Origin: Aselliscus stoliczkanus
Taxonomy: Eukaryota > Chordata > Mammalia > Chiroptera > Hipposideridae
DNA length: 64,000 nt
Assembly (NCBI GenBank): GCA_033961575.1
Contig: CM066727.1
Location: forward strand, 84,380,501 to 84,444,500
Direction: 5' to 3'
How positions within the stretch are numbered: the first letter of the stretch is position 1; each line of letters begins with the position of its first letter. The notes under the pieces were generated by a model. The model made no database searches. It saw nothing but the letters and a program-made list of their open reading frames with translations, and was not told the origin of the DNA. This document shows positions 22,109 to 34,264 of this stretch, in pieces. A program made the translations under genes and the position numbers.

Positions 22109-22680
22109 GTCCTGCACGACAGATCAGGTGGGAGTGGAGAAGGGATGGTGAAGCGTTAAGAAAGAAAGAGACAAGATATAAGAGAGAAAAATGCAGCTGG
22201 ACCAGGGGACCTCAGCCTCATGGACTGAAGCCCCAAATCGGGCTCGGGCCTGACTGTTCCTTTTATTCTCTTACACTTAAGCAAGGGTCAATGTAGCTTT
22301 GGTGGTCTGTGAGTCTCACACCCAAGAATTAACCTCCAGGCCTAATTTCCCATGCCTGCAAATTGCCATTACCAGAGGCTCCATGAGGTTATTGTCATGC
22401 ACCTCTGAAGAGACAGAAGCTTCCTCTGCCAAGGCTTACTGAAAAGAATGCAGGGAGGACAGGTATTATCACATCAATATGTCATTTCACAGGCAGGCTG
22501 CCAGAACCTGAAGCAAGGAGTTTACGCCCCTTTTCTCCTCTTCTTGATTTCTCCCATGGCACTCACTGGCACCCACAGGTACCCACTGGCACCCACCAGC
22601 ACCCACTGGCACCCACATGACAGTGTCTGGCTTGGGTTGTTTCTCTCTTAAGAAAACTTACCCATCATTGACTAACCGGC
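22103..22680 (-). mobile_element. Probable ERV solo LTR
   Basis: On the minus strand the sequence ends TCTGTCGTGCAGGACGCAACA-like at 22103 with a terminal CA. It carries an AGAATAAAAGG box at about 22265 and a pyrimidine-rich U5-like segment (TCTCTTTCTTTCTTAACG) between them. This promoter-then-pyrimidine layout is that of an LTR, perhaps class II. No retroviral genes flank it. The high-coordinate end and its target duplication are not resolved, and orientation is inferred only from the promoter layout. Confidence 0.5.
22563..22616. repeat. Minisatellite with CACTGGCACCCA unit
   Basis: Four to five imperfect 10-13 bp copies of CACTGGCACCCA, with variants CAGGTACC and CAGCACCC. It is inside the putative LTR. 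Units are contiguous, with no spacers. Confidence 0.8.
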
Positions 22681-23329
22681 CATCCTTTGGTGCCAAGTGG
22701 GGATATATACAGTAAGCATAATATTGAAGTTATGATCTGTCTTTATGGAGAGGTGCATGGGGGCAGACAGGCAGGCTATAATGTGAAAAATATACAAGAA
22801 ACTGACCAAAGTGAGTTTTCCAAGAATAATTTAAACGAAAGAGGAAATGGAGGGATATTCTAATTCATTTGCATAAACTGTTTTTAATCATAAGCCTTGC
22901 CCCTTTATTTATGTGCACACAAAGTCTCATTCTTGAAAAAGTCTGAAACAATATTTTAATAGAAAAAGAAGTTGCCTTTTTGACTTGTCATTTCTCCAGA
23001 CTTACTATTATGACTGCAGTATGTTCTTTCAGATTTTTTCTATGAACTTATATTTCTGTATTTTCATAGAGAAATATATTGGTTTGGGGTATATGGAGGT
23101 ATTCATACAGTATCTATGACAATTTGGTTTAAACAATGTATACAATATAAAATACGTTTCGGAGACTTTTCTACAGATCTAAAAATTCTACCTCATTTCC
23201 TCTAGGTGTAGTGTGAAATGTCATAACACAGATGTCTCTAAATTGTTGCTACTATTAACAGTTTTTTCAGTAACCCTCATTTGCCATCTTTTATAGGATG
23301 AGCCACTTTCTTTAATTTCTTCAGGATTT
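22681..23329. other. AT-rich DNA without recognisable feature
   Basis: No open frame of note and no identified repeat. Confidence 0.5.
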
Positions 23330-25880
23330 TAAATCTCTAAATTCCTACAACTCTTGTCATAATTTGCAGACATTTCAATGTTCACATAGATCGTCTACTT
23401 CAAATCTTGGCTTCAGGGATGTTGTCCTCTCCTGAGATGACCCTTTCCTCTTTTCTACCCCAGTCACAAATTCCACGAGGACACCTAGGACTGGGCCATT
23501 ATACCCACTGCTACATCTCCATTATCCCCAACGTAAACATTGAACAACAATCAACCATCATGTTCCTTTCCACTTAACTCGCTCTAGTATTCCAATAATT
23601 CATGGATCACACCTGAACATTCAGTCCATGTCTTTTCCTCCTTTCTCCTGCTTAAATTCTTTAAGGGTATGTGCTATAGAGAAAGATCACCAGGGTTTGA
23701 GCCCGATCATCTACAAGTTTAAGATATCATCCACATACCCTAACCTTTCTATGCCTTAATTCCTTCGCCTGTAAAAATGGGGAACACACAGTGTCTACCT
23801 CATAGGGCTGTTATGAGATTTAAATGAGTGAATAATTGTAAAAAGCTTAGAATAGTACCCAGCACATTGTAAAGATACATAAGTTACTGCTAAATAAAAA
23901 TCTATTATAATTTCCCCCTAAAAAAACAAAATTTTACCGCTTTATCTCATGATACGTATTTTGCAAAATATTAACTCTGGATAAATCTAACTCTGACCAC
24001 ACCAGTGCAGCTAAGAAAAGCCAAAAAAAATAAAGAAAAAAGGCTGAGTAATCTCACTTTCCAGTTCATAATCACTAAATTCACTGGGCTTTTAGGTTTT
24101 TAGACAATCCTGCCTTTCTTCTCCATTTACTCTCCCAATCGCTTACATGTCAGTCTCCTCCATTAGCCTCTTTCTTAAAAACACCTACTATCTCATTCTC
24201 TTTACTCACACTCAGCTGCTGCCTTTTTTCCTTTCCACTGAGAACACAGAATAAGCTGTATATGAAATTCTGCCAGCACCCAACTCCCATGTACGTGCAT
24301 TTGTGCTCGTGCTTTTGTCCTCTTACAAGGTTGAACTGTCCTTATTTGTAGCTAAGGCCAACCCTTTCTTTTATTCATTTAGTCCTACCTTCTGGTATCA
24401 CTTTTATCCTCTGTCCTGGACCATTCTATTCAGCATACAAACGTTTTATTACCTCCATTTTAAATACCACACATTAACAAAACCACTCCCATTCTCAGAA
24501 ACCAGCCCATTAGCTCTTTGAAAATACTCAAACTTCCATTCTATTTTAAATTCTTCCAATCAGGTTTTTGCCCCTCAACACTCACCAAGACCCCCAATAC
24601 CCTTTGTATTAATACTCAGAATAGTTACTTCCCAGATATGAGGTTATGCAGGCTACCAACAACCTTCGACATTTATTGGTCATTCTATCCTTGAAATAGT
24701 GTATCTGCTTATGGCCCTCCACCATATCTCGATTCTCCAACCCACGGGCTACCTCTTCTAAGGTTTTAAAAATGTATCCTTTCTCCACCCCCCATCTTAT
24801 AAAGCCAGCATCTAAACATTGAACTGACCCAAGCCCACTCCTGTTACTGTTTTCCTTTATATCTATACAAAATTCCTAGGTGATCTATCAATTTCACAGC
24901 TTTAAATTGTAATGTTACTAATTTTCCAATTTATATATTCAGACAAGTCTTCTTGTCCAAAATCAGATCCACATATTTGTAATTCCCTACTCATAATTTT
25001 CTCTTAGATATATAGTGGATGTATCCAAAACCCTATCTCTCCACATAGCTCCATAAACCAGCTCCTATATCAGTCTTTCCCATCTCAGTAAAGATCAAAT
25101 AAAACTTTCCAGTTGCCCTAACCAAAATATCTGGAAGTTATCTTTAACTATTTTTTTGACATTCTTCATCTAATCCATTTGGAAATTGTATTTTTTCAAC
25201 ATTCAAAAGTATCCCGATATATGGCCTTTCTACATACCCAGCATGTCTTTCCTGGCTTGTTGCCCTTGCTTCCTCACTGGTCTGACCACTTTGGCTCTTT
25301 CTCCACTTCAAGCTGTTTTCAACATAGCAGAAAGAGTGGTTCCATTGAAATATAAGACATTGTTTCATCCCCCTGCAAAAGTACCTGCATTAACCATTTA
25401 TTTCACTTGGGTTAAATGCCTAACTCCTTACAATAGCTTATAAAGTTATTATACTCCACCTTCTTGAAGGTGTAGTTATTGACTGCACCTTCTGTTACTC
25501 TCCCACATGCTCACACTGTGCTTTTCATTTCACTGAAACATATTAGGCATATTTCCATCTTAAGCTCTTTGCTCCCTCTCCTAACCTCCCTATATGTGGA
25601 ATCCTTCCCTCTCCCACAATCCTGCCCAGAAAGCCACAGACAACCCCTCAATTCCTTCAGGTTACTCAAGGAAATCCCTTCAAGAATACACCCTGGGTCA
25701 ATTTCAACTTTCTCTGCCCTGAAAATCCAGTTCTTGTCTGCTTTATTGTTTCTCGTATTAATCTATATATTTTACTCATTTTGCAGTTGTATTGTTAATT
25801 TTTCTCACTAGAATATAAGCTAAATGAGTAACATAATGATGACAACTAGAATAATACCTGCCTATAGTAAGTGCTTGTGT
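23330..25880 (+). mobile_element. L2 LINE, ORF2 and 3' region, split by a MIR
   Basis: Pyrimidine-rich plus-strand text with L2 phrases: AATCAGGTTTTTGCCCCTCA and TTATTGGTCATTCTATCCTT in the RT part, CTTTCCCATCTCAGTAAAG, ATATCTGGAAGTTATC, TTCAACATAGCAGAAAGAGT, TTAAATGCCTAACTCCTTAC, and AGAATATAAGCTAAATGAG near the end. Order is the expected 5'-to-3' for L2. Heavily mutated, no usable frame. The left limit is soft. Confidence 0.65.
23665..23910 (+). repeat. MIR SINE within L2
   Basis: GGGTTTGAGCCCGATCATC, CTAACCTTTCTATGCCTTAA, CTGTAAAAATGGGGA, ACCTCATAGGGCTGTTATGA and GTACCCAGCACATTGTAAA appear in MIR order. MIR is an ancient tRNA-derived SINE found across mammals. Confidence 0.85.
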
Positions 25881-28800
25881 CAGCTGGGCTCATTGCTGGA
25901 AGGACACAGAATGCACACTGGAATGTAGTAATTCAAGTAAATTATTATTCAAAAAGAGTCAACTGGAGGGAGAAAAAGAGCGCTGTAGAGAATGCCATCT
26001 CATTGGAGCTGTGGCATAGGTATTGGAATATAGCCACCCCCCTAGGGAGATTGTGCAAGGAGGAAGCAAAGAGAATACAGCATTTGATTGCACTCTCCTT
26101 TCCCCTCTGAGAACACACAGGCTTCATTGCCCATTTCCAACAAGAAGCTCAATGGCAAAATGCAGTGGAGGGAGATCTAGAGAGTAAATTGAAAATATAT
26201 AGCACAGTATACATCAGTAATGGTGAATGAATGCTTCTGTGAATATTGGGTAAATGCCTATGACACAAAATTAACCCTATTTCCCGACAGCTGTAATTAC
26301 TAAGCTCAGCGAAATTTATATATTAATCAACACAGATACTGCAATATGGCGTTAGAAAAAAACAAAATCCCTACTATCATCCCACCAACAATGTATAAGC
26401 TAGTAATTTCCCACTAATCATATCATCAAAGATACATTTTGATACTGTATTAGTTTCCAGCTGCTACTGCAACAAATTTTACCCCACAGAATGATTCTGT
26501 GGCACAGCTATCAAACAATGGTAAAGGGGAACTAGAATATAAACACTCCAGTTTCCTTGCCTCTCGAGTTATTCTTAATTTGATCTAAACTATTTCCTAG
26601 AAGCCCTCACTGGGTCTGAAGGCCCAGGTGGCCACAAGGGCAGTATGCTCATTAATGCAAACTGTGCCCCCTGTTCTTCCATGTCTCACTTGCCCTTTTC
26701 CCCCATAGGTGGTTTTTCAGATTCATCCCAAATCACACTCAAATCTTTGTTTCAAGATATGCTTTGGTGGGAATCCAATATAAGACATACTCGCAATGGG
26801 CCAAACAAGAAGTCCCTTCTGAAAATACATGCTGTAGTGCCTTGACCTTTTGACCAACGTGGGTTAACAGTCAAATATGTGTCTCGTCAAGCAAGTGTAT
26901 CATTTTTCTAGCATGACAGTGTGGGTGGGGAAGGGGTTTACAGAATCACTTATATAACCTTTTCTTGTTTATTTACACAGATAGTAACATAGCACAGTAA
27001 ACACAGCTTTACTGTTGCTAGCTCAGTGCTATGGAATAAGAGTTGGCATGACAATGTAAAACCCTGCTTTCTCATCTTCTTTCTATTATGACCTTCCTTT
27101 TCCATTATGAAACAGTACATTAGTTCATTTCTAAAAAAAATGCCTATGCTTGTACTAAACTAAACTTAAATTTCTCATGAACCCTTCTCAGGTTATTTGA
27201 AATTGAAAGGAAAATATTACATTGAAAGCGTATTAAACAATTAAAATGTTGTGTACATAAATACTCTTGATTTTGAAATGCTTTTCCTTGCAAATCAGTA
27301 AGTCAAATGATGTCTACCTTTTTTCCGTAGTAAAAATCCACACTCGTTTTTTTAAATTATTCTATTATATCATATACTATATGGCTTCTATATTGAGAGA
27401 TAGAACATAGCAAAATATACATTTTCCTTATAATAGATAGTATGTCAAAAATTCTGTGTAGAGATAAATATTATTGCATATAGTGTTAAAAATTTAAAAC
27501 AATAGCTTAATATCATAAACAAAAGTAAGTTTATTATTGAGAAATCATTACATAAATATGTTAAAACACCACTGGTTAATTTTGCCAATATAAACATGTT
27601 TCCTCTCAAATTACATTTTCCTTTTTCAGTTATTCATATGCATCTTAACTATTACAATCATTACTAAATATATTTGGATTTAAGAATGTATTTCTGAGTA
27701 CCACCAAAGTAGTTTTGTTTTATTAAGATAAAAATAAAATACTAAAATAATGCAATTCCTAATGTAGTATGTGGAAATTATCTAGCCTAGTGTTTAACTC
27801 CATTCAAGATTGTTTGGGCAATTTAAATTGGAATCTATCATTAATTAAATTGAATTTTTATCTCTGAAATGATAAAATGATAAAAAATTTTACTCTAATC
27901 CACCTACAAAAGCAGGGGTTACTTTTTTTTCTTCAAGCCATTGTTTATCAGATCAAAGAGACTTGATATATCTTTGATTAAAGATAGAATAGTTCTTTAT
28001 AGATAACTAGTTTACCTTTTGAAGATTTTTTTAAACTCATAAGATAAATTAATAATTAAAAAAGTCTAGATGACAAATATCAATTCTTCATAAAAAGATT
28101 CTTAAAATATAAACAGCATTAAAAATGTATAAGTACAGAAATAAGAGGTTTAGCTTTCTTAAGTTGAACTTGGTTATTATTTGTGTGTAATGCAATAATG
28201 AAATAAATTATCTAGACTCTAAAATGTATCAAAATCAGAAAGTAAGAAAAAGATATTTTCTTCATGTAAGTTTCCTAATTTTGGTAGATATTTTCTTTAA
28301 TACTTTATTTCTCCTCGTTTTTGGAAAATCAATGGATGCATTGAACTTAAAATTATATCTAGAGACATGTGTTCAACTTATATAATATAAACATATATAA
28401 ACGTAATGATATATTTATATAGTGCAGTCTTCCCGTGTTCATCCTTAAGTGAACCATGAATCAGGACCTTTTTTAAAAGGACAGTTCATTTCTAAAGGAA
28501 AAGGAACAAAATTCTAATACTGAGACTTTAGGTAATTACCTTCTATATACACATGATTTGAATTTTGGATAACAAACTCCTGGCTGGTATCATATAACAG
28601 TGCTAGATTATAACACAAATCTAGCCAATTGGCACAAAATATCCAAAGCAGCTATTTGTACTTCATGAATTGATTATTCCACTCCTCAATCAACAGCTCC
28701 GGTTTTTAGAGTAACTATTTTTGTACAGAAAATATATCACTTTATTGTACTCCTAATAATACCAAGTTCAGTAATTTACCTTTGAGGTCGCAGAGTCTCT

Positions 28801-29819
28801 GAAACTATTGTCTTGGCTGAGTAGGCAAACAGCGCTGTAATATAGCTGCTCTGTCTGTTACAACTGTACCTGTGCATTGTAAAAGCTTAAATTAATTGAA
28901 TAGAAGTGATTTCACTTTAGAAATATGGAGCAAAATCAGATAATTAACAAAGTTGTAGAAGAGAGAATCAGTGAAACTGAGGATTTATGATGCTGCTGGA
29001 ATGAGAGCTACCAGTTAATTTCCTATTTGGTAGACTCTGGGCCTAATTTTCAGACATTTAAAGACACAAAAGAGTAATAAAGAAAAAGTATTATCTAGGT
29101 ACAATATGCAATGTGCTTTCGAAAAACATTTACAGAAATAAGAAACTGTGTCAGCATTTTATGTTTTGAGGGTATAGACATTCTAAAAATTCATACACTA
29201 TGGGTTAGGTGAAGAAAAGTGGAAGAAAAGAAATAAAAAAATGATGGATATATCTAACCTATCACTATCAGGGAATGGGTTGAGCAGCCTACATGAAACA
29301 AATCATTCTTGTGTTCCACTTACAAAAGCTGTACACATCCATGCAATAGATTTTGTGGGTGTTCTGAGCACATAACCTGGTGGCATTGGGGACTGAGGCA
29401 ACAAAAGCCAGGCCCTGTGCATTAAGGCATAACTGCGGAGTGCCATTCACGCTCCAGGGGCTCCTGTCAAATCAAGCTGAGCCACATCTGTTTGTCTAGC
29501 TTCTTTTTCTATCCTGTTTGGTTGGCTTCCATCACTCCTCTGCTCATTTTACCTGAGAGCACTGTTGCAAGAAATAATTTACATAAAATGTTCCTTTTTA
29601 GATTCTGAGTCTAGGGAATCACACCTAAGACAATCCAAGAGATGAAATTAAACATTAGAAGTATACACATTGTGGAAAGGCTTCCAAAGGCAATCACTAT
29701 TAATGATTTGAAGGATATTCTTTTTTTTTCTTTTGATATATCATCAAATATTTGGGTATTATTTCTTTCAAAATTAGTTATACTACTTAATAAAAGGATT
29801 TTGATGTAGTTACTTTTTA
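25881..29819. other. Unique AT-rich DNA
   Basis: About 3.9 kb with no domain-bearing frame. 26440-26850 is somewhat GC-richer, and so is 29280-29560. The middle (27100-28700) is very AT-rich. Diverged repeats may be present but I cannot name one. Confidence 0.5.
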
Positions 29820-32190
29820 AGAAAATAAACATTATTATGTTAGAATAGTCTTAGATTTACAGAAACATTCTGAAATGAATACAGGTTCCCACATACCCAT
29901 ATTCAGTCTCTCCTAAGTAAGATATTAACTTAATTCTGGCTTTATTTGATTAGTGTTAGCATGGCATTTCTTTCTAGTTTCTTTTAATTTTAACCTGTCC
30001 GAGTCTTTATGTTTAAAGTGTATTCTTGTAGGCAACTGGTTTATATTTTTTATCCACTTGACTTTCTGTCTTTTAAATGGTATGTTTATACTGTTCACAT
30101 TTACAGTGTTTGTGACTGATATTTATTCATTGCAACTGCTCATTGCTTTTGTTCTCCTCTTTTACTGTCCTCTCTGGTTTTAATTGAGCATTTTATATCA
30201 TTCCATTTTAACTCCTCTCTTAGCATATCAATTATGCTCATTTTTATTTACATTTTTAGTTGTTGCCCTAGAGTTTACAGCATGTATTTTAACTAATCTA
30301 AGTCCACCTTCCAGTAATTCTGTATCACTGTCACTTCACATACAATGCAAGGACCCTGGGAGAGAGTATTCCCTATTCCTCCCGCCCTGTCTTTTGTGAC
30401 ACTGCTGGTATGTATTTCACTCACTCATATGCTGTAATTACTCAGTGTATTCTCACTATCAATACTTTAATTTTTTTTTTTTAAGGCAGTGTCACTGGCC
30501 TTCATATGTGGGACCGAACTGGGACTGCTGGCTTCTGAAGCCAGCGCTTCACTATCAATACTTTAAACACTTATCTCTTATATCAAGAAAAATGAAGAAT
30601 TTTATTTTAATTCCATTTAATCCTTCCCCAGTGATTTTTCTTTATTTATGTGACTGACTTTCCAACCTACATCATTTTCTTCCTCTCTAAAAAACTTAAC
30701 ATTTCTTGGAAAGAAGTTTTACTGGTAATGATTTTTTTTTTTTTTGAAAGTCTTTATCCTTACTTTCTGAAGGATAATTTCACTATAGTTTGATTATGGT
30801 TTTTTTCTTTCAACAATTTAAATAACTCACTCCAGTCTTTTATTTCATGGTTTAAGGCAAGAAGTCCACAGTGATTCTTATTCCTGTTCTGTAGTTAATA
30901 TTCCCCCATTTCTTTCAAAATTTTATTTTACTTTTTCGTTTTCTCCCTATTCAAAACAATATGCCTAGATAAAGGGCTTTTTATTGTTTTGTGTGTTTAT
31001 ACTACTTCATGTTCTCTGAGCTTTCTGACTCTGAGGTTTTGTATTTGTCATTAATTTTAGAAAGTCCTCAGCTGTTATTTAAAATACTTCCTCTGCTGTG
31101 TTCTCTTTTCCTCTTGCTGTTTTCTAATTGAGCATATGTTATACCTTTTTGTCCCATGATTCTTAGATATTCTGTTGTTTTGTAAAAAAAAAAAATTTTT
31201 TCCACCCTTTTTCATATAAGTTTGGGAAGTTTCTACTCACTTATCTTCAACTTGATAGATTCTTTCCCCAGCCATATTAAGTTTACTGACCATTAAAGGT
31301 ATTGGTCATTTTTATTATAGTGTTTTTGATTTCTGGCATTTCCATTTGTCTCTTTCTTAGAATTTTCACCTCTCTACTTTCATTACCCTTGCATTCATGC
31401 ATGTTGAACTACTTAATATTAATATATTGAGTGTCCGATAGAACACAATATATTAATCATAGTTATTTTAAATTCCTACTGATAATTCCAACATCTGAGT
31501 CTGCTTCTGATGAATGAATGCTTTGTCTCTTCAGACTATGTTTTCCCTTGACTTTTGTCATGCCTTGTGACCTTATACTTTTTTACTGAAAGTGAGATAT
31601 GGTGTATCAGTAATGGCTACTGAGACAAATAGGCCTTCAGTGTGAGACTGTTACTCTGGCTAAGAGCTGGGCTGTGTTTATTGCTTGCTATAGCTGTACG
31701 TTTCAGGTTTGTCATTACCCTACCATCCTTGTTTTGTCTTGCCTCTTGACTTTTGGGATTCCTAGGTACTCCACCTTCTGTGTCATGTTGCTTTTCAGCT
31801 ATAATCCACTGTTGTTATACTTTTGTCCTATTGTTGTGGTGGTAGGGTGTGGTGTGGTGGAAGTGTTCTATAATCTGAGTACATCTTAGTCTTTTAATGG
31901 GCTCATCTCTTGGGACCATGACCTTCTTAAATCTTTCCCCCTAGCCTTACCCAACTTCCTTCTCTCATTTCAGCATTCTCCATTACTGGTTTCCCTGCTA
32001 ACAAAAGTAGAGCATTCCTATGAAATGTTTCCTAAGCTAAAATGGCTTTTAAAAGTGCAGAAGCAACTACCATTCATTTATATGGAAACATTTTTGAGTG
32101 TTCCCAGACCCCAAAAATAACTTACCAAACCATACCAAATACTCCAAATTATGTCCAGCTGAGGATAACACTCTTAGGAGCTCTCTAATG
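29820..32190 (-). mobile_element. Old L1 (L1M type) 3' region, antisense
   Basis: Plus-strand text reads as antisense L1M: TAGTCTTAGATTTACAGAAA, GTATTCTTGTAGGCAACTGG, TTTTTAGTTGTTGCCCTAGA, GTTTACAGCATGTATTT, and GATTTCTGGCATTTCCATTT. Decay is strong and no frame is usable. A SINE at 30471-30549 interrupts it. Confidence 0.65.
30471..30549 (-). repeat. 5'-truncated tRNA SINE with 17-bp duplication
   Basis: Poly(T), AAGGCAGTGTCACTGGCC and GCTGGCTTCTGAAGCCAGCG. The tRNA head is missing, so the copy is 5'-truncated. Identical flanks CACTATCAATACTTTAA at 30454-30470 and 30550-30566 mark a recent insertion into the antisense L1. Confidence 0.9.
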
Positions 32191-34050
32191 CTTTTCTGAT
32201 ATCTTAGGATATACATCTTGTCAACAGATGCTCACACAGTTCAAAGCTGTAGCATATTGATGCTGAGTGTTTCCAGGGAAAGAACTTGGAGTTCCACTCT
32301 TGCTGGTCAACTATTCCTATTTGTCATAACTGCTACAGATTGTATTGTTACTATTTTGTTTATTTCAATAGTATTTGGGGAAGGAATAGAAATAAATAAT
32401 ATATATTGTTACTTTGAAACACAAAAGCAGCAATTTTGGTGTATAAGGAAATTACTGTGACAAAAAGATTAGTGTGTTCTGCAGTAATATTCACAGGACA
32501 AATTTTGTACAGAATCATTCAGAATCTTCAATTAAATTGTGAATAGTTCCAGAATTTTAAATAATGAGGTAGAAATATTGGAAGTCAAGCAAATAAAAAT
32601 ATGATTAAGAATGTAAAGGAATAGTTTTCTACATATTAATGTAAGTTTGAAAACTGTTGCCTAGGTAAGCCTCAACAAAGGGAAATGTTGACAAGCACAT
32701 TTATGATGTAAAACAATAAAGAGTTCAGGAGATTATCCTGATGGCCTGAATAAATATCAAGAAAGATTAACATGGAAATAAATTAAGCAAGTATATTAGA
32801 ATGTGCAATCTAATTATAGGTAAATGTTAGAACATGTTAAACACCCTTAGACATAAAAATGAAGGGAATTATGAAAAAACTTTTTATTGAACTTCAAAAC
32901 ATTAAATTGATCGTGTTTTTCCCCCAACTTTGTTTCTTTTGTATAAGTAATATTCACTCAAGATATTTTATAATTGTTTACTATTTCAAAAACTGAATAC
33001 AGATTTTAAAAAAATATGACTAGCCCAAAGGAGCATCCAATTGGGAAACAAAATAAAGTGCTATAAATACACTAGACATATACATAAAACACAATTGTAA
33101 TAATCATAAATATGTATATAGTTGCCTGAATGAACATGGATACATGTGGGGAAAGAGAAAGTGCCTGTATGTGGATTTGACTGTGTTACAGACTGAATTT
33201 AAATATCATGACTTCTATTAATTTGCTATCTGTCTAACTTTTCATTTCAGAAGGATGCTGTACTCTAATTTATAATTGTATTCATAAATTAGGATGGTAT
33301 GAAGCTGGAATGTAAAATATTTTGGGCATTAATGTTTAAAAATGCCTGCATTGTGTTATTTCATTGTTTCTGAGGGTAAGACAGAACAAAACTAACCAAG
33401 AAATAAAACAAAATAATCATTATTTATGTTGAAAGACATTTAGAATAATGCATTAATTGTACAGGGAAGGGAATAAAGCACATTTAAACAAGGACATCAT
33501 GACTAGTGGCAAAAGAGAGAAACAGAGCAATAGCTTTGACTACCTAGTTGGGAATTTGGTGTGAAAAAAAGGAAGACCCATATCAAACTTTACTGACCCA
33601 AATTTGTAATTATTTTGTGTCTTTCACAGTATGGAGCACCCATCTAAGCACTGAGATAAAGGAGTTCCAGTTGGACTATACATTGTTCATCCACAACCTG
33701 TGGTTCTCATGCACCAGGGCATATACGAGAACATTCAGGAACTTCAGACTGAGCATGCCAAAAATATTGAAGAGTTTCTGTCTTTTGAAAAAAACTTACC
33801 TTTAACTTTAAGAAAAAACAGTTTGAATTTAACCTGACATGAGACTACTGACTTCAGAGGTAGATCGATGCTTTCTTAAAAAAGTTCTTTGATAATTTAG
33901 AATAGTTATTTAGCTGTCCTTTACATTGATTTCAGAAGAGTATATTTTAGTAAAAATAGTTGATCTTAATTTGTCTCAGAGACGCAACCATAGTATAAGG
34001 AGAAAACTGGATAGATAAAAAATAATGGGATATTTCACTTAAAATCAATA
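32191..34050. other. Unique AT-rich DNA
   Basis: No gene evidence. The longest frames (32218-32460 and 33548-33805, plus) have no recognisable domains and no coding-like composition. Confidence 0.5.
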
Positions 34051-34052
34051 TA

Positions 34053-34133
34053 TTGGGTTGTTGGAAAAGTCATGATGTATTTTTTCTATGTTTTCCATTG
34101 CAAAAATACATCATGAGTTTTCCAACAACTGAA
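34053..34133. mobile_element. Mariner-like MITE copy 3, best-preserved hairpin
   Basis: An 81-bp palindrome between TA dinucleotides (34051-34052 and 34134-34135). Arms 34058-34084 and 34102-34128 pair over 27 bp with one mismatch, leaving a 17-nt loop. No coding capacity. The terminal repeat starts TTGGGTTGTTGG. The family is inferred from TA duplication, size and layout. Confidence 0.85.
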
Positions 34134-34159
34134 TACTTTAGATATAAAAAGTGTTCAGA

Positions 34160-34222
34160 CCGGCCGAGTGGCTCGTTGGTTAAGAGCTGGCTTGGGATGC
34201 CAGCAACCCTGGTTCTTATCAA
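34160..34222 (+). repeat. tRNA SINE fragment, sense
   Basis: CCGGCCGAGTGGCTCGTTGG, TTAAGAGCTGGC and CCAGCAACCCTGGTTC contain the A-box and B-box region of the family. The 3' body and tail are missing or replaced, since an A-rich stretch follows only after 34258. Confidence 0.75.
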
Positions 34223-34264
34223 ATGCCAATTTTCAACAAAAATCACAAGGCATACATAGGAAAA

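Noticed and set aside
22563..22616. Possible CRISPR-like array
   Set aside because: Units are 10-13 bp and contiguous without spacers, in a mammalian LTR. It is a minisatellite.
22686..22702. TTTGGTGCCAAGTGGGG, resembling a plus-strand retroviral primer-binding site
   Set aside because: It lies at the promoter-distal end of an LTR that reads in minus orientation, with no gag after it. If the LTR is really plus-oriented this would deserve another look.
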